Shown piece by piece: positions 45,765 through 59,023 of a DNA stretch of 64,000 nucleotides (position 1 is its first letter; the number at the start of each line of letters is the position of its first letter). Source of the DNA: Anthopleura xanthogrammica (lineage: Eukaryota; Cnidaria; Anthozoa; Actiniaria; Actiniidae); contig OZ025216.1 in assembly GCA_964019055.1 (NCBI GenBank), positions 1,801,001-1,865,000 on the forward strand, read 5' to 3'. The position numbers and the translations under genes were made by a program. The notes under the pieces are model-generated. The model made no database searches and was not told where the DNA came from. It was given only the letters and a program-made list of their open reading frames with translations.

Positions 45765-47649
45765 GGACGAAAACCCCGAGGCAATAGCTGAATTCTAAAG
45801 TACTTAGAAGCGGTCAAAATTGAAAGGCCCCCGCTAAAAATGGTGGGACTTTTAAGGTTATAAGCCGATCAGGGATATAATCACGTTTGCCGTCGTATAA
45901 AAACATTGAAATAATGAATAAATCTCATTGTATATACAAGATTGCTTTGTATTTATTAAAATTTATGTCTGAGAGTAATTCTCCAATTGGTTTGTAAAAT
46001 TTTCTTTTTCTTTTTGAAATTTAATTTTGTAGTTGGGAGTGCTGCTTATGTTGAGTGCGCAACAGTTACTGAGCAAACCACGGCGACTATCACTTCCTTC
46101 TTCCCAAACACACTTAGTTTTCCATTCCATTTTGTTCACTGCAGGAAAGCGAAAACATAATCCCGGGGAGCCTTAATTAGACGAGCGTGGTCCAATTAGA
46201 GAAGTTATATCGCTAGCTTCAGTGGTGGTTTTTAATCAATACTTTAATGTATACTGTATAGACGGGCTATCGTCACCAACTGGTCTTAGTCTTGTGAATA
46301 CGCGCGCGCACGCGTCGTTTGTCTCATTTCAAAGGCGGGAAACTGCAGGGAAAGACCATCATTTAGATATGGAAGTGCGCCATCAGAGAATAAACTTAAT
46401 AATAACACTAACCTTGCTGGATGTATTTTAGTTATATGGACATACATAATTGATTAATTCAGCCTTTTTCCCTGGTTTATTTTATTATTTGCGAGATGTA
46501 TCATGCAAATGAATTGACGGCCAACTCAATGCCAAAACAAACATGAATATCATACCAGGGACACTGTTCTCCTACACTCTCATTTTTTCGCAATATCTTT
46601 TTTTCCGCGGTTTGAAACAATTATCGAGGGTATCAGGCAATATATCGAAATCTTCACTACAAAAAGCTTTAATTATTTGAACGCGGCTACATCTTCTAGT
46701 TTCCTTCTCAGGCGATCCGATATCTTTAATGATATATTCTACATTTCTATTTGAGATAGCGAGAGAATTCGCTAATTATATGAGACGCGAAAAAAGTGAT
46801 AAAAACGACAGCCAAATTGAAGACATTTACATGCAAATCAGAGCACAAAAGGTGGAGATTTTGCCAAAGAGATGCATCGACTTTCTGACTCAGAAATACG
46901 GAAGATCATTAATAAATTTGACTGAATTCAAATCGAAAAATTGTATGTTATCTATAGCTTTATCGCTAGTGTTAAATTTCGTTCCAAATTAGAGCTGACT
47001 TGATGGAAGACAAGAAATAGGCGAACAGGTGGCGTTTTCATGTTTAGAAAACAAATAGTCCTCTTTTTCGGTATTTTAATCATATGCAGAAATCATGGTG
47101 TTCTTTTCAAAACTGCAAAACCTTTCTTGTTACAATCAATTATTTTCTTCTTTCCAATTTAAATGCGCCATATTTATTTTGTCTTCTTCGAGCGTTGAAA
47201 TATCGACCTTAAAAATACTCTCTTAGTGTCCATTCATCTTAATTACACAAAAAATATAAACTGATATGAAAAGCACTGAAAGTAGCTTTACTTAATATCA
47301 TGTGATATCCCACATGCAGAGACAAGAGTTTCCATGGCAACAGAATTCGATCGGAAGTATCTTTGGTAGGCAACTTTGATGAGAAATTGTTTAATTGCGA
47401 TCCTTCGATAAAATATTGATTGATAGTCTGTTCATGTTCGACAAAAAATGGGTAATTTTGGTGGTGTGATATGTAACTGACGCCTACACTCACGTTCGTT
47501 GTGGCTCAATCATGAAATGTCTTGTTTACACACGAAAGATGAAATCTAATTTTTTACGTACGCAAGTGTAATAAAAGTCCCAAATGAGTCAACACGTATT
47601 AGAATTAATCAAAGATTCTACCAAAATAACACGCGTCCATGTTATCACA

Positions 47650-48130
47650 GCTGAAATGCTGGAATTATGAAACGGTCCCAAAATAGATCCTGTGGAACAC
47701 CTCTGTATATAGTACTAAAGTGTATTAGTAAGAAGGAGTAGCAGGAAGAAGGAGGTTCCTTCCTTAAAATAATCCATACGGCTATTCAAACAAAAAGATG
47801 TTAGATAAATCGGAAACAGCCCGATAATGGAGCGTACGGTACTCTGTTCAATGTCAGATAGTAAGTAAATATATGCAAATTTCACACTATCGATAGTTTG
47901 AAGACTTCAAGTCAGTTTAATCAGGGTTGAATTATCTAAATAAAACAGACGGTAGATGAAGCTGTCCTACAACAGAAGCCGCTCTATTCCATATCTGAAG
48001 TTAATGGAATACGTGAATCAGAACACGTAATATAACGACTATAAATCTAACACCTATCGAAAAGTCATTGAACTTCGTAGACAATTAGAAAGGTCCGAGA
48101 ATTGAACCTTGAGGAAAACCAATTAATTTC
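47650..48130 (-). repeat. Two decayed LINE reverse-transcriptase motif copies
   Basis: On the minus strand, about 48125-48085 reads GFPQGSILGPF with no gap, and about 47715-47675 reads GVPQGSILGPF if one missing G is allowed. These are the same motif as the plus-strand array at 12690-13880. The rest of the domain is not readable. Confidence 0.55.
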
Positions 48131-48319
48131 AAAGCGTTTTAAAAAAGAATAGGAATTTTGAAATGTAATTGTAGATGAATTTGGGAGAAGATGAAACGTT
48201 CCGAAAGTAATATGAGAGCTTACCGAACATGTACCAATATTAAATTGAATATGTTAATATGAGCGATATTTCATCACAGATCATAATTATAGCTCATTGG
48301 TCTGGGTTAATTTCAGATA

Positions 48320-48585
48320 AATCAAAAACGCTTTACCATGTGAACCGCATAAAAGTAAACAAAAGAAATCTAAAAAGGATTTTTCGCTATGTCCGCAAAT
48401 CTTAAGCAAAGAAAGCCTAAGATACAACTTGAGGCCGCACACCCTAGGACAAATCAAAAACGTCGTTACGATATGTGAATCACATAAAAATAAACAAAAG
48501 AAATCTAAAAAGGATTTTTCACCATTTCAAATTTAAATTTGATCGATGAAGCCTCAAGATACAATTTGAGGCACACCCTAGGACG
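48320..48585 (+). repeat. Direct duplication of about 133 bp
   Basis: AAACAAAAGAAATCTAAAAA followed by GGATTTTTC, and GAGGC..CACACCCTAGGAC, occur twice, about 133 bp apart. Confidence 0.85.
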
Positions 48586-48627
48586 TGTGAATAGCTTTCG
48601 TTTTGATCATTAGCGAACGTGACTCTA

Positions 48628-48888
48628 CTGTAGAGCTGTGATCGACTGTGATCAACTCTTTCTTAAAAGAAAAATGTGAAAACTAAGAAAAGTTCTTTAA
48701 TGAAATTTTTAATCGTTTATTTTGGTGATATGCTTTACAAGTTGATAAAATGAATCTAATGTAAAGCTGTGATCGACTGTGATCAATTCTTTCTTAAAAG
48801 AAAAATGTGAAAACTAAGAAAAATTCTTTAATGAAATTTTTAATCGTTTATTTTCGTGATATGCTTTACAAGTTGATAAAATGCAAAG
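48628..48888 (+). repeat. Direct duplication of 131 bp
   Basis: GAGCTGTGATCGACTGTGATC through TACAAGTTGATAAAATG is repeated with a 131-bp period and very few differences, which points to a recent duplication. Confidence 0.9.
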
Positions 48889-49474
48889 TTTATTTATCTC
48901 TTCCTTTCCCGGAAGGATAGATAATTGATCTTCTACTTTTATTAATTACCTATTTTTTCGTTCAACTAACATTTTGTTTACTTAGAAAAATAAATAAAGC
49001 GTTCTAAAGTAACAGAAGTAAGTAAATTGATAGAATATAACAAAATTAAAAAAGGTTCGTTGACTCAATTTTAAATGAAATTGCAGCTCATATGACAAAC
49101 AAGGGGAAAGAAAAAGAAATAAGAAAAACAACATTGACACAAGTTATTGATTTACTATGACATTTATTTGTATTTTATTCAATTGCTTTCATATATTTGG
49201 TATATTATTTATCTCTAAATTTGAGAAAAATATTTCAATTAGTTCGAGGTGAAATTATTTTTTGTTTCGGAGACATCGTTTCATCATCGTATACTGTCAT
49301 CATCGTACTGTCATCATCGTATTTTTTCGTATTTTGTTCTGCCAACATCATGTCAACAGTTTATTTAATCGAAGGTCGATGATGAATGACTAGACGGTGT
49401 TCACTGCTAGTTCTTCTACTGGCTTGAATGCGAAAAGTGCGCAACTCGGGAACTTGTGCGCAAGTCAATAAAGA

Positions 49475-49890
49475 TAAGTTTGTGTGAAGTCACCGAGGAT
49501 CAAAGTATGGATGAACCTCTTGCTAAGCAGGTAGCATACTAACCAACCAAGCCATACTTGCTCCTTAAAACAAGTGTGTGAGGTCACTGAGGATCAAACT
49601 ATGGACCACTTGCTTAGCATGCAGCACACTAACCAACCAAGTCACACTTGATCCTTAAAACAAGTGTGTGGGGTCACTGAGGATCAAACTATGGACCACT
49701 TGCTTAGCATGCAGCACACTAACCAACCAAGTCACACTTGATCCTTAAAACAAGTGTGTGGGGTCACTGAGGATCAAACTATGGATCTCTTGGTAAGCAG
49801 GCAGCACACTAACCAACCAAGTCACACTTGATCCTTAAAACAAGTGTGTGAGGTCACTGAGGATCAAATTATGGACCACTTGCTTAGTAC
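49475..49890 (-). repeat. 90-bp tandem array of a tRNA-like (SINE head) sequence
   Basis: About 4.6 copies at an exact 90-bp period (CAAGTGTGTG at 49571, 49661, 49751 and 49841). On the minus strand each unit has GACTTGGTTGGTTAGTGTGC (A-box-like) and AGTTTGATCCTC (degenerate B box), similar to the SINE head at 28050-28125. Confidence 0.8.
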
Positions 49891-50082
49891 AAAGGAAGCA
49901 CAAAAACGGCACTAAACCGTTTCAGACACGTACCAATCCCTTGAATATTATTTTATTCTTACTACAAACAATTAAGAGAGGTTATAGATGGGGGTCTGCA
50001 TAACAGTTAACAGTAACATTTTAGGCCATTTTACAGCTAATTATAACAATATAATTTTGTAACATGAAATAAAAACTAACTG

Positions 50083-50280
50083 ACCCTTTTCGAATATGGC
50101 GTCTATGACGTCAAACGAGGAGAATGAGAATGTCCCGGATGTCGAAACCCAATGATTTCCACTAGCAGCATCCGGGAATAGAATGCCCCAGATTTCAAAA
50201 CACAATCATTATCACTCATGACATCCGGGACATTCTAGGACTCCTCATTTGACGTCATAGACGCCATATTCAAAAAGGGT
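50083..50280. mobile_element. MITE with ~40-nt terminal inverted repeats containing TGACGTCA
   Basis: The left arm ACCCTTTTCGAATATGGCG, TCTATGACGTCAAACGAGGA pairs with the right arm (CTCCTCATTTGACGTCATAG, ACGCCATATTCAAAAAGGGT). The interior also repeats GATGTC/CCGGGA in inverted order. There is no coding capacity. Confidence 0.9.
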
Positions 50281-50305
50281 CTATTGTCAGTTTCGTAACA
50301 GTTAA

Positions 50306-50461
50306 CCAAGGGCGGATCCTGGGGAGGGGGTGCAGGGGTGCGCACCCCTCCCCCTTCGTAGCAGCTTTGTCCCTACTATTTTGAAGATTATTTGAGAATT
50401 TGAACTTTCTTTGATTCTGAGGGTTGCACCCCCCTGGACAAAGTCCTACATCCGCCCCTGG
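50306..50461. mobile_element. Short MITE with GGGCGGAT ends
   Basis: Inverted ends CCAAGGGCGGATCCTGG...and CCTACATCCGCCCCTGG flank 155 bp, with a further inner inverted pair (GGGTGCAGGGGTGCGCACCCC and GGGTTGCACCCCC). It lies 25 bp from the preceding MITE. The flanks GTTAA and GTTAG could be a degraded target duplication. Confidence 0.8.
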
Positions 50462-51539
50462 TTAGCTGTAATATTTTACATAACCGTAGTATTAAATTTT
50501 TGGCTTTCGACAAAATTAACGGAACAGTAAAAAAAAATTCTGGCACCCATAAGATCAACATTAATTAAACCCCATCTACACTCTCTTTAAAAGATACATT
50601 CATAAATAAATATAGAATTTTATTGACAAAAGGTCAAACAAATAGCTGGAGCTGAACGCCCATAGAATAGATCAGTTTCAGCAAATTTCGTTTAATTTTA
50701 GCCCTGGGAACGAGTTTGCTGCTTATCATAGCTTGGGTTCCCTGTGGTTATATGACATCAAGTGCATGTCACATGCCCTAGCTATTAAATACTCCAGTTT
50801 CACATTCGATGGAAACCGCTGTTTTTGAAGACCACAGACTCATTTGTACAGGCTTAGCCTCGCTTATAAGTCAGCTATTCAACTAGTAGAATCTTACGCC
50901 GGAAGTCAAAGCGCGTGACTATCACATTTATTGACTCAGAGGTCCATAACTAGAACGTGTCCCAACTCCCCTTATATAAAACGACCTATTGCCTATTGTT
51001 AAGAAAGTTTGCAAAAGGTAAAGTGAAATACAGGAAAACGAAGAAAACTTGGTCACGTTTGCCGTTTGCGGGAGAAAAAAACGCGAATCTTAAGCTCTCT
51101 ATTACCTGATTTCAGGCCGAGAAAAGAAAACTGAGTAATAATGTTTTCGCATTGGAACTACAAGAGTGCTGTTTTTCTCCAATATCATCAAAGGTTTCTA
51201 TTTTCCACAAACAGAAATACATTCACAAAAATATGAATTATGAAAAAAAAAGCGCGGAAATGTGCAGAAAGTACAACCCAAGAGGGTTAACTGATTTGAA
51301 ATACCTGATGTGCTATTAAAGTACATTCCAGCCTGCAGTCCAAATATTTCTAGAAATCCCATACCGCCTCATAGTTCTATAAACTTTTAATTTACGAGTA
51401 TTGGTATTGGTATTTTCAGATCCTAAGTGAGAAAAAAGGAGTCTATCTAACAAGATTACCAATGTCAGGGTTTGAATCTTTTAAGATATATAAAAGAATA
51501 TATAAAAGAATGTATAAAAAATGAAAAAATAAATAAGAA

Positions 51540-51650
51540 GGAAAAACTCCTTTCCGTATATACGTTGGGATTCGAACCCACGTCTTCAACTCGGCAAAAG
51601 TCATATGACCTGGCTGAGAGAAATGGTATATCAAAGTAATTTTCAAAGTA
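51540..51650 (-). repeat. tRNA-like sequence, probably a SINE fragment
   Basis: The minus strand carries a perfect B box (GTGGGTTCGAATCCCAACG, 51566-51584) preceded by TCTCAGCCAGGTCATATGAC. No closed acceptor stem could be built, so I do not call a tRNA gene. Confidence 0.45.
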
Positions 51651-52156
51651 ATTTGAAATACCTACATATTTCAAAATTACCTTTTCTGGTTGGATAGAAA
51701 ACAAAATAAAAGACTTTTTCTCGTCCAATCAGCGCGCGCCACAGACTTCAGCTGTCCGCCATCTTTGTTTGGTTCGAAAATTGTCGCTTTTCTTAAACTA
51801 GACGCTCTTGGAGCGTTCACTGGGTTGCCTTTGCAAGTGTTCTAGAGCTCGATGATGAACATTCCAAGACTCGTCAAATCTCCAAGCTAATTCCGCTTAC
51901 TTATTTCGCGCAGGAGTTTTCCTTTCCTGTGGAGAACAACCTTATATCTTACTTTTCTAGTAGGACGACAGGTTTGATTGCGTTACTAACGCGTTTTAAT
52001 GAGTATTAAGTTAATTGTTAACCTAGACTACCTTAAAGACTAGCATGTCTGATGAAAAAACTATATCTATTTCACGATCGAAACTGCTCACTGCCAAATA
52101 AGCTTTTTATATCAAAATGAAATTTTGGTTATCCAAGAGCATTTTCACCCACTCAC

Positions 52157-52725
52157 AAAGTAGTCATATGATTGTACCAAAGAAAAGAAATTTTCTGCAA
52201 TTTTTTTAGTCCTGCTTGGTTCGCGTTCAAGTCTTTCAGCATGGCAGTGTTCACATATTACACTATTAAGCTTATAATAGTAATTAAACTTTGAATAACG
52301 AGACCTCAAGTCATTTACTGAGTCTTTATTATCACCCCTATGTACAGTTACAGATAAATGCATAGCTTCCTCAAAGATATCACAGTCACTGAATGTATTC
52401 TGGATCGAATCATCGATTGTTTGATATACAAAGACACATGATATTGTGCCCTAAAACATACAGCAATTCAATATATAGAATAATACCGATTATGACTACA
52501 TAAAAAAAACAACGATTTCACTTTGAGTTTCAGTGAATTACAGTTCTTATTTTCTGTGCTCTGACACATCTTGTCATCGATGCAAATATTCAACATGCCG
52601 TCTTGGCAGTTCGCTTTCTCGTAGATCACAATCTGCTCGTCTGACTTCAAGTTCTTGTGGTCAGCTTTAAAGTTTTGTTTGTCAATTGTTTTGTAGTTTG
52701 TCTCCGTATAGTTTGTATTTGAGAT
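52157..52725 (-). CDS. Two internal exons of an unrecognised gene
   Basis: Exons 52522-52725 (68 codons) and 52157-52450 (98 codons) are each bounded by an AG acceptor (TTTTTCCAG, ATGTTTTAG) and a GT donor (GTGAAA weak, GTGAGT good), with phase 0 throughout. The joined peptide has spaced cysteines (NCQDGMLNICIDDKMC, ENKNC, CEHCHAERLEREPSR) and no membrane helix. The 71-nt intron is short for this window. Neither the first nor the last exon was found. I do not recognise the family; an extracellular Cys-containing domain is one possibility. It is transcribed away from the RNase L-like gene at 54529. Confidence 0.5.
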
Positions 52726-54528
<1,803 letters not shown>

Positions 54529-56911
54529 ATGGCAGACAATCCTCGCATGGATAAAACGGACCCAAACAGGTTCGTTCATAGCAGGAGGGCTTTGTTCGAG
54601 GCGGTAAGAGATGACAAGGAAAGTGTTGTTCGTAAATTGATCAGCGCTGGTATTGATGTCAACATGACCTACAAAAAGAGTCCTATTTTCTTCCTTGCCG
54701 TCTGCAGGGGGAATAAAAAAATGGTTAATTTGTTGATTGATGCTGGTGCTGATGTCAACATATCTTATGATGACGGAAAAACTGCTTTGTTTTATGCTGT
54801 TGAAAATGGCGACGAAGGTATGGTCGATTTGTTAATCAGTAGTGGCGCTGATGTTAATATCAAAGCTCCTAAGTATAGTGATAGAACAGCTTTGTCGTAT
54901 GCTGTTGACATCTGTAGTGAATCTATTGTTAATAAATTGATTGAGGCTGGCGCCGATGTTAACGTAATTTATGGATATCATGAAAACGCTTTGATAATGG
55001 CTGTAAGAGAAAACAATAATGGCATTGTTAACAGATTGATTGATGCTGGTGGTGATGTCAACATTATTGACGGAAATGGCACAACCCCTCAATGGATTGC
55101 TGGTATGAGAGGAAATGGTATTATGATATCTAAGATAATAAATGCTGGTGCTGATGTTAACACTCCTACATTTTTGGACACAAGTGCGTTTGTTTGTGCT
55201 TTGAATCCTCTTACTGATTCTCTGTCTGAAGAAGAACACTTGAAAATTATCCAAATATTTGTCGAAGATGGTAATGCTGATGTAAATAGAAGAGATATTC
55301 GTGGTAGAACTCCTCTCTTTTATTCTTCGTCAGTCTCTGTAACTTCTTATCTTATCAAAAAAGGTGCAAATCTGTTCCATAAAGACAACTGTAATATAAG
55401 CTTTTTGTCATTCTACCTTGAACGTATTATGTCAAAGTATGATTGTAGTAAGGATTCTTCATTATCATGTGACATGGTGCAAAATCTTCTTCAACACGGA
55501 GTTCAAAGAGACGCTATTTTTGAGGCAATAATCAATTTACTCTTTACCAAGGTCCTTTCCTTCTTTAGATTCAATGACCGGGATATCCAAAGTTTCTATA
55601 AAATGTTGGAATTAGCAAAAGATTTTATACCAAACAATGGGAATGGCGAAAATAGGCGAGGGCAGAACGGAAACCTCATTGAACAAATGATAAGTATAAT
55701 AAAGAATGAAATGAAAGATGCTACAAGTTATTATGAATCGATAGCACCAAGAATCTTAGCTTCACTGATTGATTTGGGTGCTAATCCAAATAGTGTGGAC
55801 TTAGAAGGAAACACCGCTCTTCATTACGCGACTAGCCTGAAAGGACGTCGTAACCATGACTTTTCCCAAGAGACGGTCCTGAATATATGCCAGCTAATAT
55901 TCGGCTTTGGAGCATCACTTCACATTAAAAACTATGAAGAACAAACGCCACTTTTATTCAGCTTCTCTTCGCAATATGGGGGATCACTCCCGGGGCAAGG
56001 GCGCAAATACAAGATACTTGTAGAGGTCTGTAAGTTCTTGTTAGATCATGGAGCAAGCGTGGAAGACGCAACACAGAAAGGCGTCACTGTCTTTCATTAC
56101 ATTTTGGAACTTTTCGACTCAAGTTTCCTCTATGCTAATGAAATGGAACGTCTGCAACCATTAATAAAACTATGTGAATTATTTTTTAATCCCAAAGTAC
56201 GAGGAAACAAAGAGTTCACGGTTAACAAAAGACGTGCGAATGGTCTTTCCTCACCAATTCATAGTTGGGCATCGTTGGAATTACACTCAGCTGATAACTA
56301 CACCAAAACACTTGTTGAAGACTACACCTTTGAGAAGCTTTTGAAATTAATTTTGAAGGGGCTTTTAAAATTTGGGGCCAAATTGAATGATAGAAATAAA
56401 GATGAACAAACGCCTTTGCATTTGTGCAGAACATGGACTGCTATGAATCTCTTGCTCGAAGCTGGAGCGAATCCAAATGTTGTTGACTCATCAGGAAGTC
56501 CACCGCTCTTAAGTGCAGCAAAGGAAATTGGATATTCGAAACGTTTTTATCCAGATGTTATGCAAGAACCAAAGGTCTTTTGGAGAACCGCTCTTGAAAA
56601 AGGTCTTGATCCATGGGCTGTTGACAATCATGGTGAATCTGTTTTGAGTGTTCTTATTGGGTCACAGAACTATGTTCTTTCTAAGGCTTTAATGGAAGTT
56701 GCACGTGATGACAAATACATTCAGTTAGACATGATTGCATCCCCAATTCTGAACGCGATATGTAACGATAAATTCACGTGTACCCATTGGAAGAGCAATC
56801 TTGTGGAAATGATTCTAACGTCGACAAAAAATCCTCTTTCTGAAAGTCTAAGTGGTTCACCGCTTCAACTCTGCTGTAAAAATATTGTAGAAGGTTTTAA
56901 AGATTCTCTTC

Positions 56912-56949
<38 letters not shown>

Positions 56950-57299
56950 AATGATGATGATAGAAAGATGGTAGAAAAGTTTAGATACCCTCATGATCGA
57001 TATATTGATGATGACGATGATGATGATGATGATGGTGGTGGTGATGGTGGTGGTGTTGGTGATGATGATGATGACGATGATGATGATGATGGTGGTGGTG
57101 GTGGTGGTGGTGATGATGATGTTGGTGGTGGTGGTGATGATGATGGTGGTGGTGGTGATGATGAAGATGATGATGGTGGTGGTGAGGATGATGACGATGA
57201 TGATGATGATGGTGGTGGTGATGGTGGTGGTGAGGATGATGACGATGATGATGATGATGGTGGTGGTGATGGTGGTGGTGTTGGTGATGATGATGATGG

Positions 57300-57333
<34 letters not shown>

Positions 57334-59023
57334 GGTGGTGATGATGATGAAGATGATGATGATGATCATCATCATCATCATAGAAAGATGTTTAGATACC
57401 CTCATGCTCTATTTATTGATGATGACGATGATGATGATAATATTGACGAAATTGATCATGATGATGATGAAGTTCACTGGACCATAGCTAAATTACTTCT
57501 TGCGCATGGAGCTGATGTTAACGTCCCTGATGCAAACGGCCAATCATGCTTGGACATAGCCGAGGATTGCCCGCCTCTCAAAGAACTTCTTTTGAGGCCC
57601 CATAATGTTGATGAAATTCCCTGCTGATTCCTTGGACATCGGTTTCAAGGGCACACGAAAACAAACTGACTCAAGTGGCAAGACGTCGGGAGAGCAAGCA
57701 TGTCGAATCCTTTTGGTACCACCAAGATCTGCTGCAGAGCGGGTCATTTGGTGCTGTGTTCGCAGGAATCAACGAGAAAGATGGCAGAGAGGTGGCTATC
57801 AAACGCATCGAAAAGAGGCACAAAGACAAACGAGAAATGACAAATCTCACTGTTCTCGCAGACTGCCAGCAAGTCGTACGTTATCTGTGCTTCTTTGAAG
57901 ATGAATATTTTTCTTATGTGGTTTTGGAGCTGATGGAAGGAAATCTGGAAGAGTGTCTTGACAAAGCCTTAAGGATAGAAACAAGGGAAAACTTTTGTCA
58001 AGACGTAGTCGATGGACTAAAGTTTCTTCATACTCTAAATATACTTCATCGAGATCTCAAGCCAACCAACATTCTTTACCGAACTCATCCTAAACTATGT
58101 TTGAAAATTGCTGACTTTGGTCTGAGTCGTCGTATTGATAGCAACTCTACCACAGTGTATGGTACTAATGCTGGAACCAGATGTTGGATTGCCCCAGAAG
58201 TGTTAAAGTCTTCGAAAGATCATTCCAAGTCGTCTGATGTATTTGCTTGTGGCCTTGTCCTTCATTACATTTTGTCAGAGAAAAGACATCCATTCACTTC
58301 AGCTGATTGCGCTACGAAAAACGTATGGCAAATCATTTTTGAAACAGAATCGAATGTGATAAGTGATAAAATGGAAGGATGGGATAATTCTCTCTCTCCT
58401 GAAGCCACTCATCTGGTAAGAAAAATCTCTCTTATTTTTTACGGTGTAAAATTTAACTTTTTATCCATACTGTTTCATTAGAAACACCGACGCAGCCCAC
58501 ACTAGCTTACTGCTAGTTATCATCTCTGGTAAGAAAAATGCTTGAAAGTGATGAAAGAAGACGGCCTACCGCAGAATAAGCTCCCTCCCATCCGCTTTTC
58601 TGGACCAAAAGGAAGAAGATTGATCTTCTCGTTGCTGTTGGTAATCAGAATCCTGAATTTACCTGCCCACGTTGCAAAAGGTGGCACCCTATAAGTGCAG
58701 TCGAGATGGACTTAGAAACAGGGTTTGGCCCTATACTCAGAGTTCCGAAGTGGGACGACCCGAGAAACGTAAACATGCCGGTTCTTTACTCCGAGCTGAC
58801 GAAAAAGAGATTCCGCTATGACACTATCTCTGTTGTGGAGTTAGTACGCTTCATACGAAATGCTTACGCACATGTGACTGAACTCCCTCACAAAAACTTG
58901 CTGCTGGAAGACTTTGTGTTCTTGGAATATTTTCCAAATCTTGTGATGGAAGTCTACAAGGCTGTAACTACTCATGGATGGGACCAGACGAGAGAAGAGA
59001 TCAAATACATTATAAATAACTGA
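54529..59023 (+). CDS. RNase L-like protein: ankyrin repeats + protein kinase + KEN ribonuclease domain; frame disrupted
   Basis: Vertebrate RNase L is dimerised by 2-5A bound to its ankyrin repeats and cleaves RNA with its KEN domain; IRE1 shares the kinase-KEN part. Here 54529-57627 encodes 1,032 residues with about 15 ankyrin units (LIDAGADVN, LIEAGADVN, LLEAGANPN, LLAHGADVN) and an Asp/Gly tract at about 795-978. About 57650-58415 encodes a kinase with GSFGAVFAG, EVAIKRI, LHRDLKPTN, IADFGLS, WIAPEVL and SDVFACGLV, all catalytic motifs intact. After an intron (58416-58516, GTAAGA...CTGCTAG), 58517-59023 encodes the kinase C-lobe end (LVRKMLESDERRRPTAE, HPLFWTKRKK) and KEN (VVELVRFIRNAYAHVTELP, FLEYFPNLVMEVYKA), with the R-N-x3-H of the RNase site. 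Two breaks: the frame changes at 57607-57700 (indel, or an intron with weak borders), and TAA at 58577-58579 is in frame before KEN. It may be a pseudogene, an allele or an assembly error. Whether it senses 2-5A is unknown. Confidence 0.85.
56910..57460 (+). repeat. GAT/GGT trinucleotide expansion inside the RNase L-like coding region
   Basis: About 550 bp of GAT and GGT triplets stay in frame and encode alternating poly-Asp and poly-Gly. Two copies of a flanking segment (RKM..FRYPH) mark its ends, at about 56963-56992 and 57382-57404, which suggests duplication of a seed followed by expansion. Confidence 0.95.

Larger units (their letters stand above)
45414..52156. other. Gene-free 6.7 kb rich in repeats
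   Basis: No splice-consistent gene was seen. It contains retrotransposon relics, two direct duplications, a tRNA-like tandem array and two MITEs, listed separately. GC-rich CGCGCGCGCACGCG at about 46303 is a short alternating tract. The open frame at 46729-46992 has no supporting motif. Confidence 0.5.

Noticed and set aside
46729..46992. Small protein of 87 residues
   Set aside because: No homology recognised, no splice signals or Kozak-like context; consistent with a chance open frame.
49475..49890. CRISPR-like array (regular repeats)
   Set aside because: The repeats are contiguous 90-bp units without unique spacers, in a eukaryotic genome.
51560..51600. tRNA gene with perfect B box
   Set aside because: No cloverleaf could be assembled by eye; probably a SINE remnant.
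56857..57487. Poly-Met and poly-Ile frames in other frames of the Asp/Gly tract
   Set aside because: Shadow frames of the triplet repeat; the ankyrin frame continues through it on both sides.
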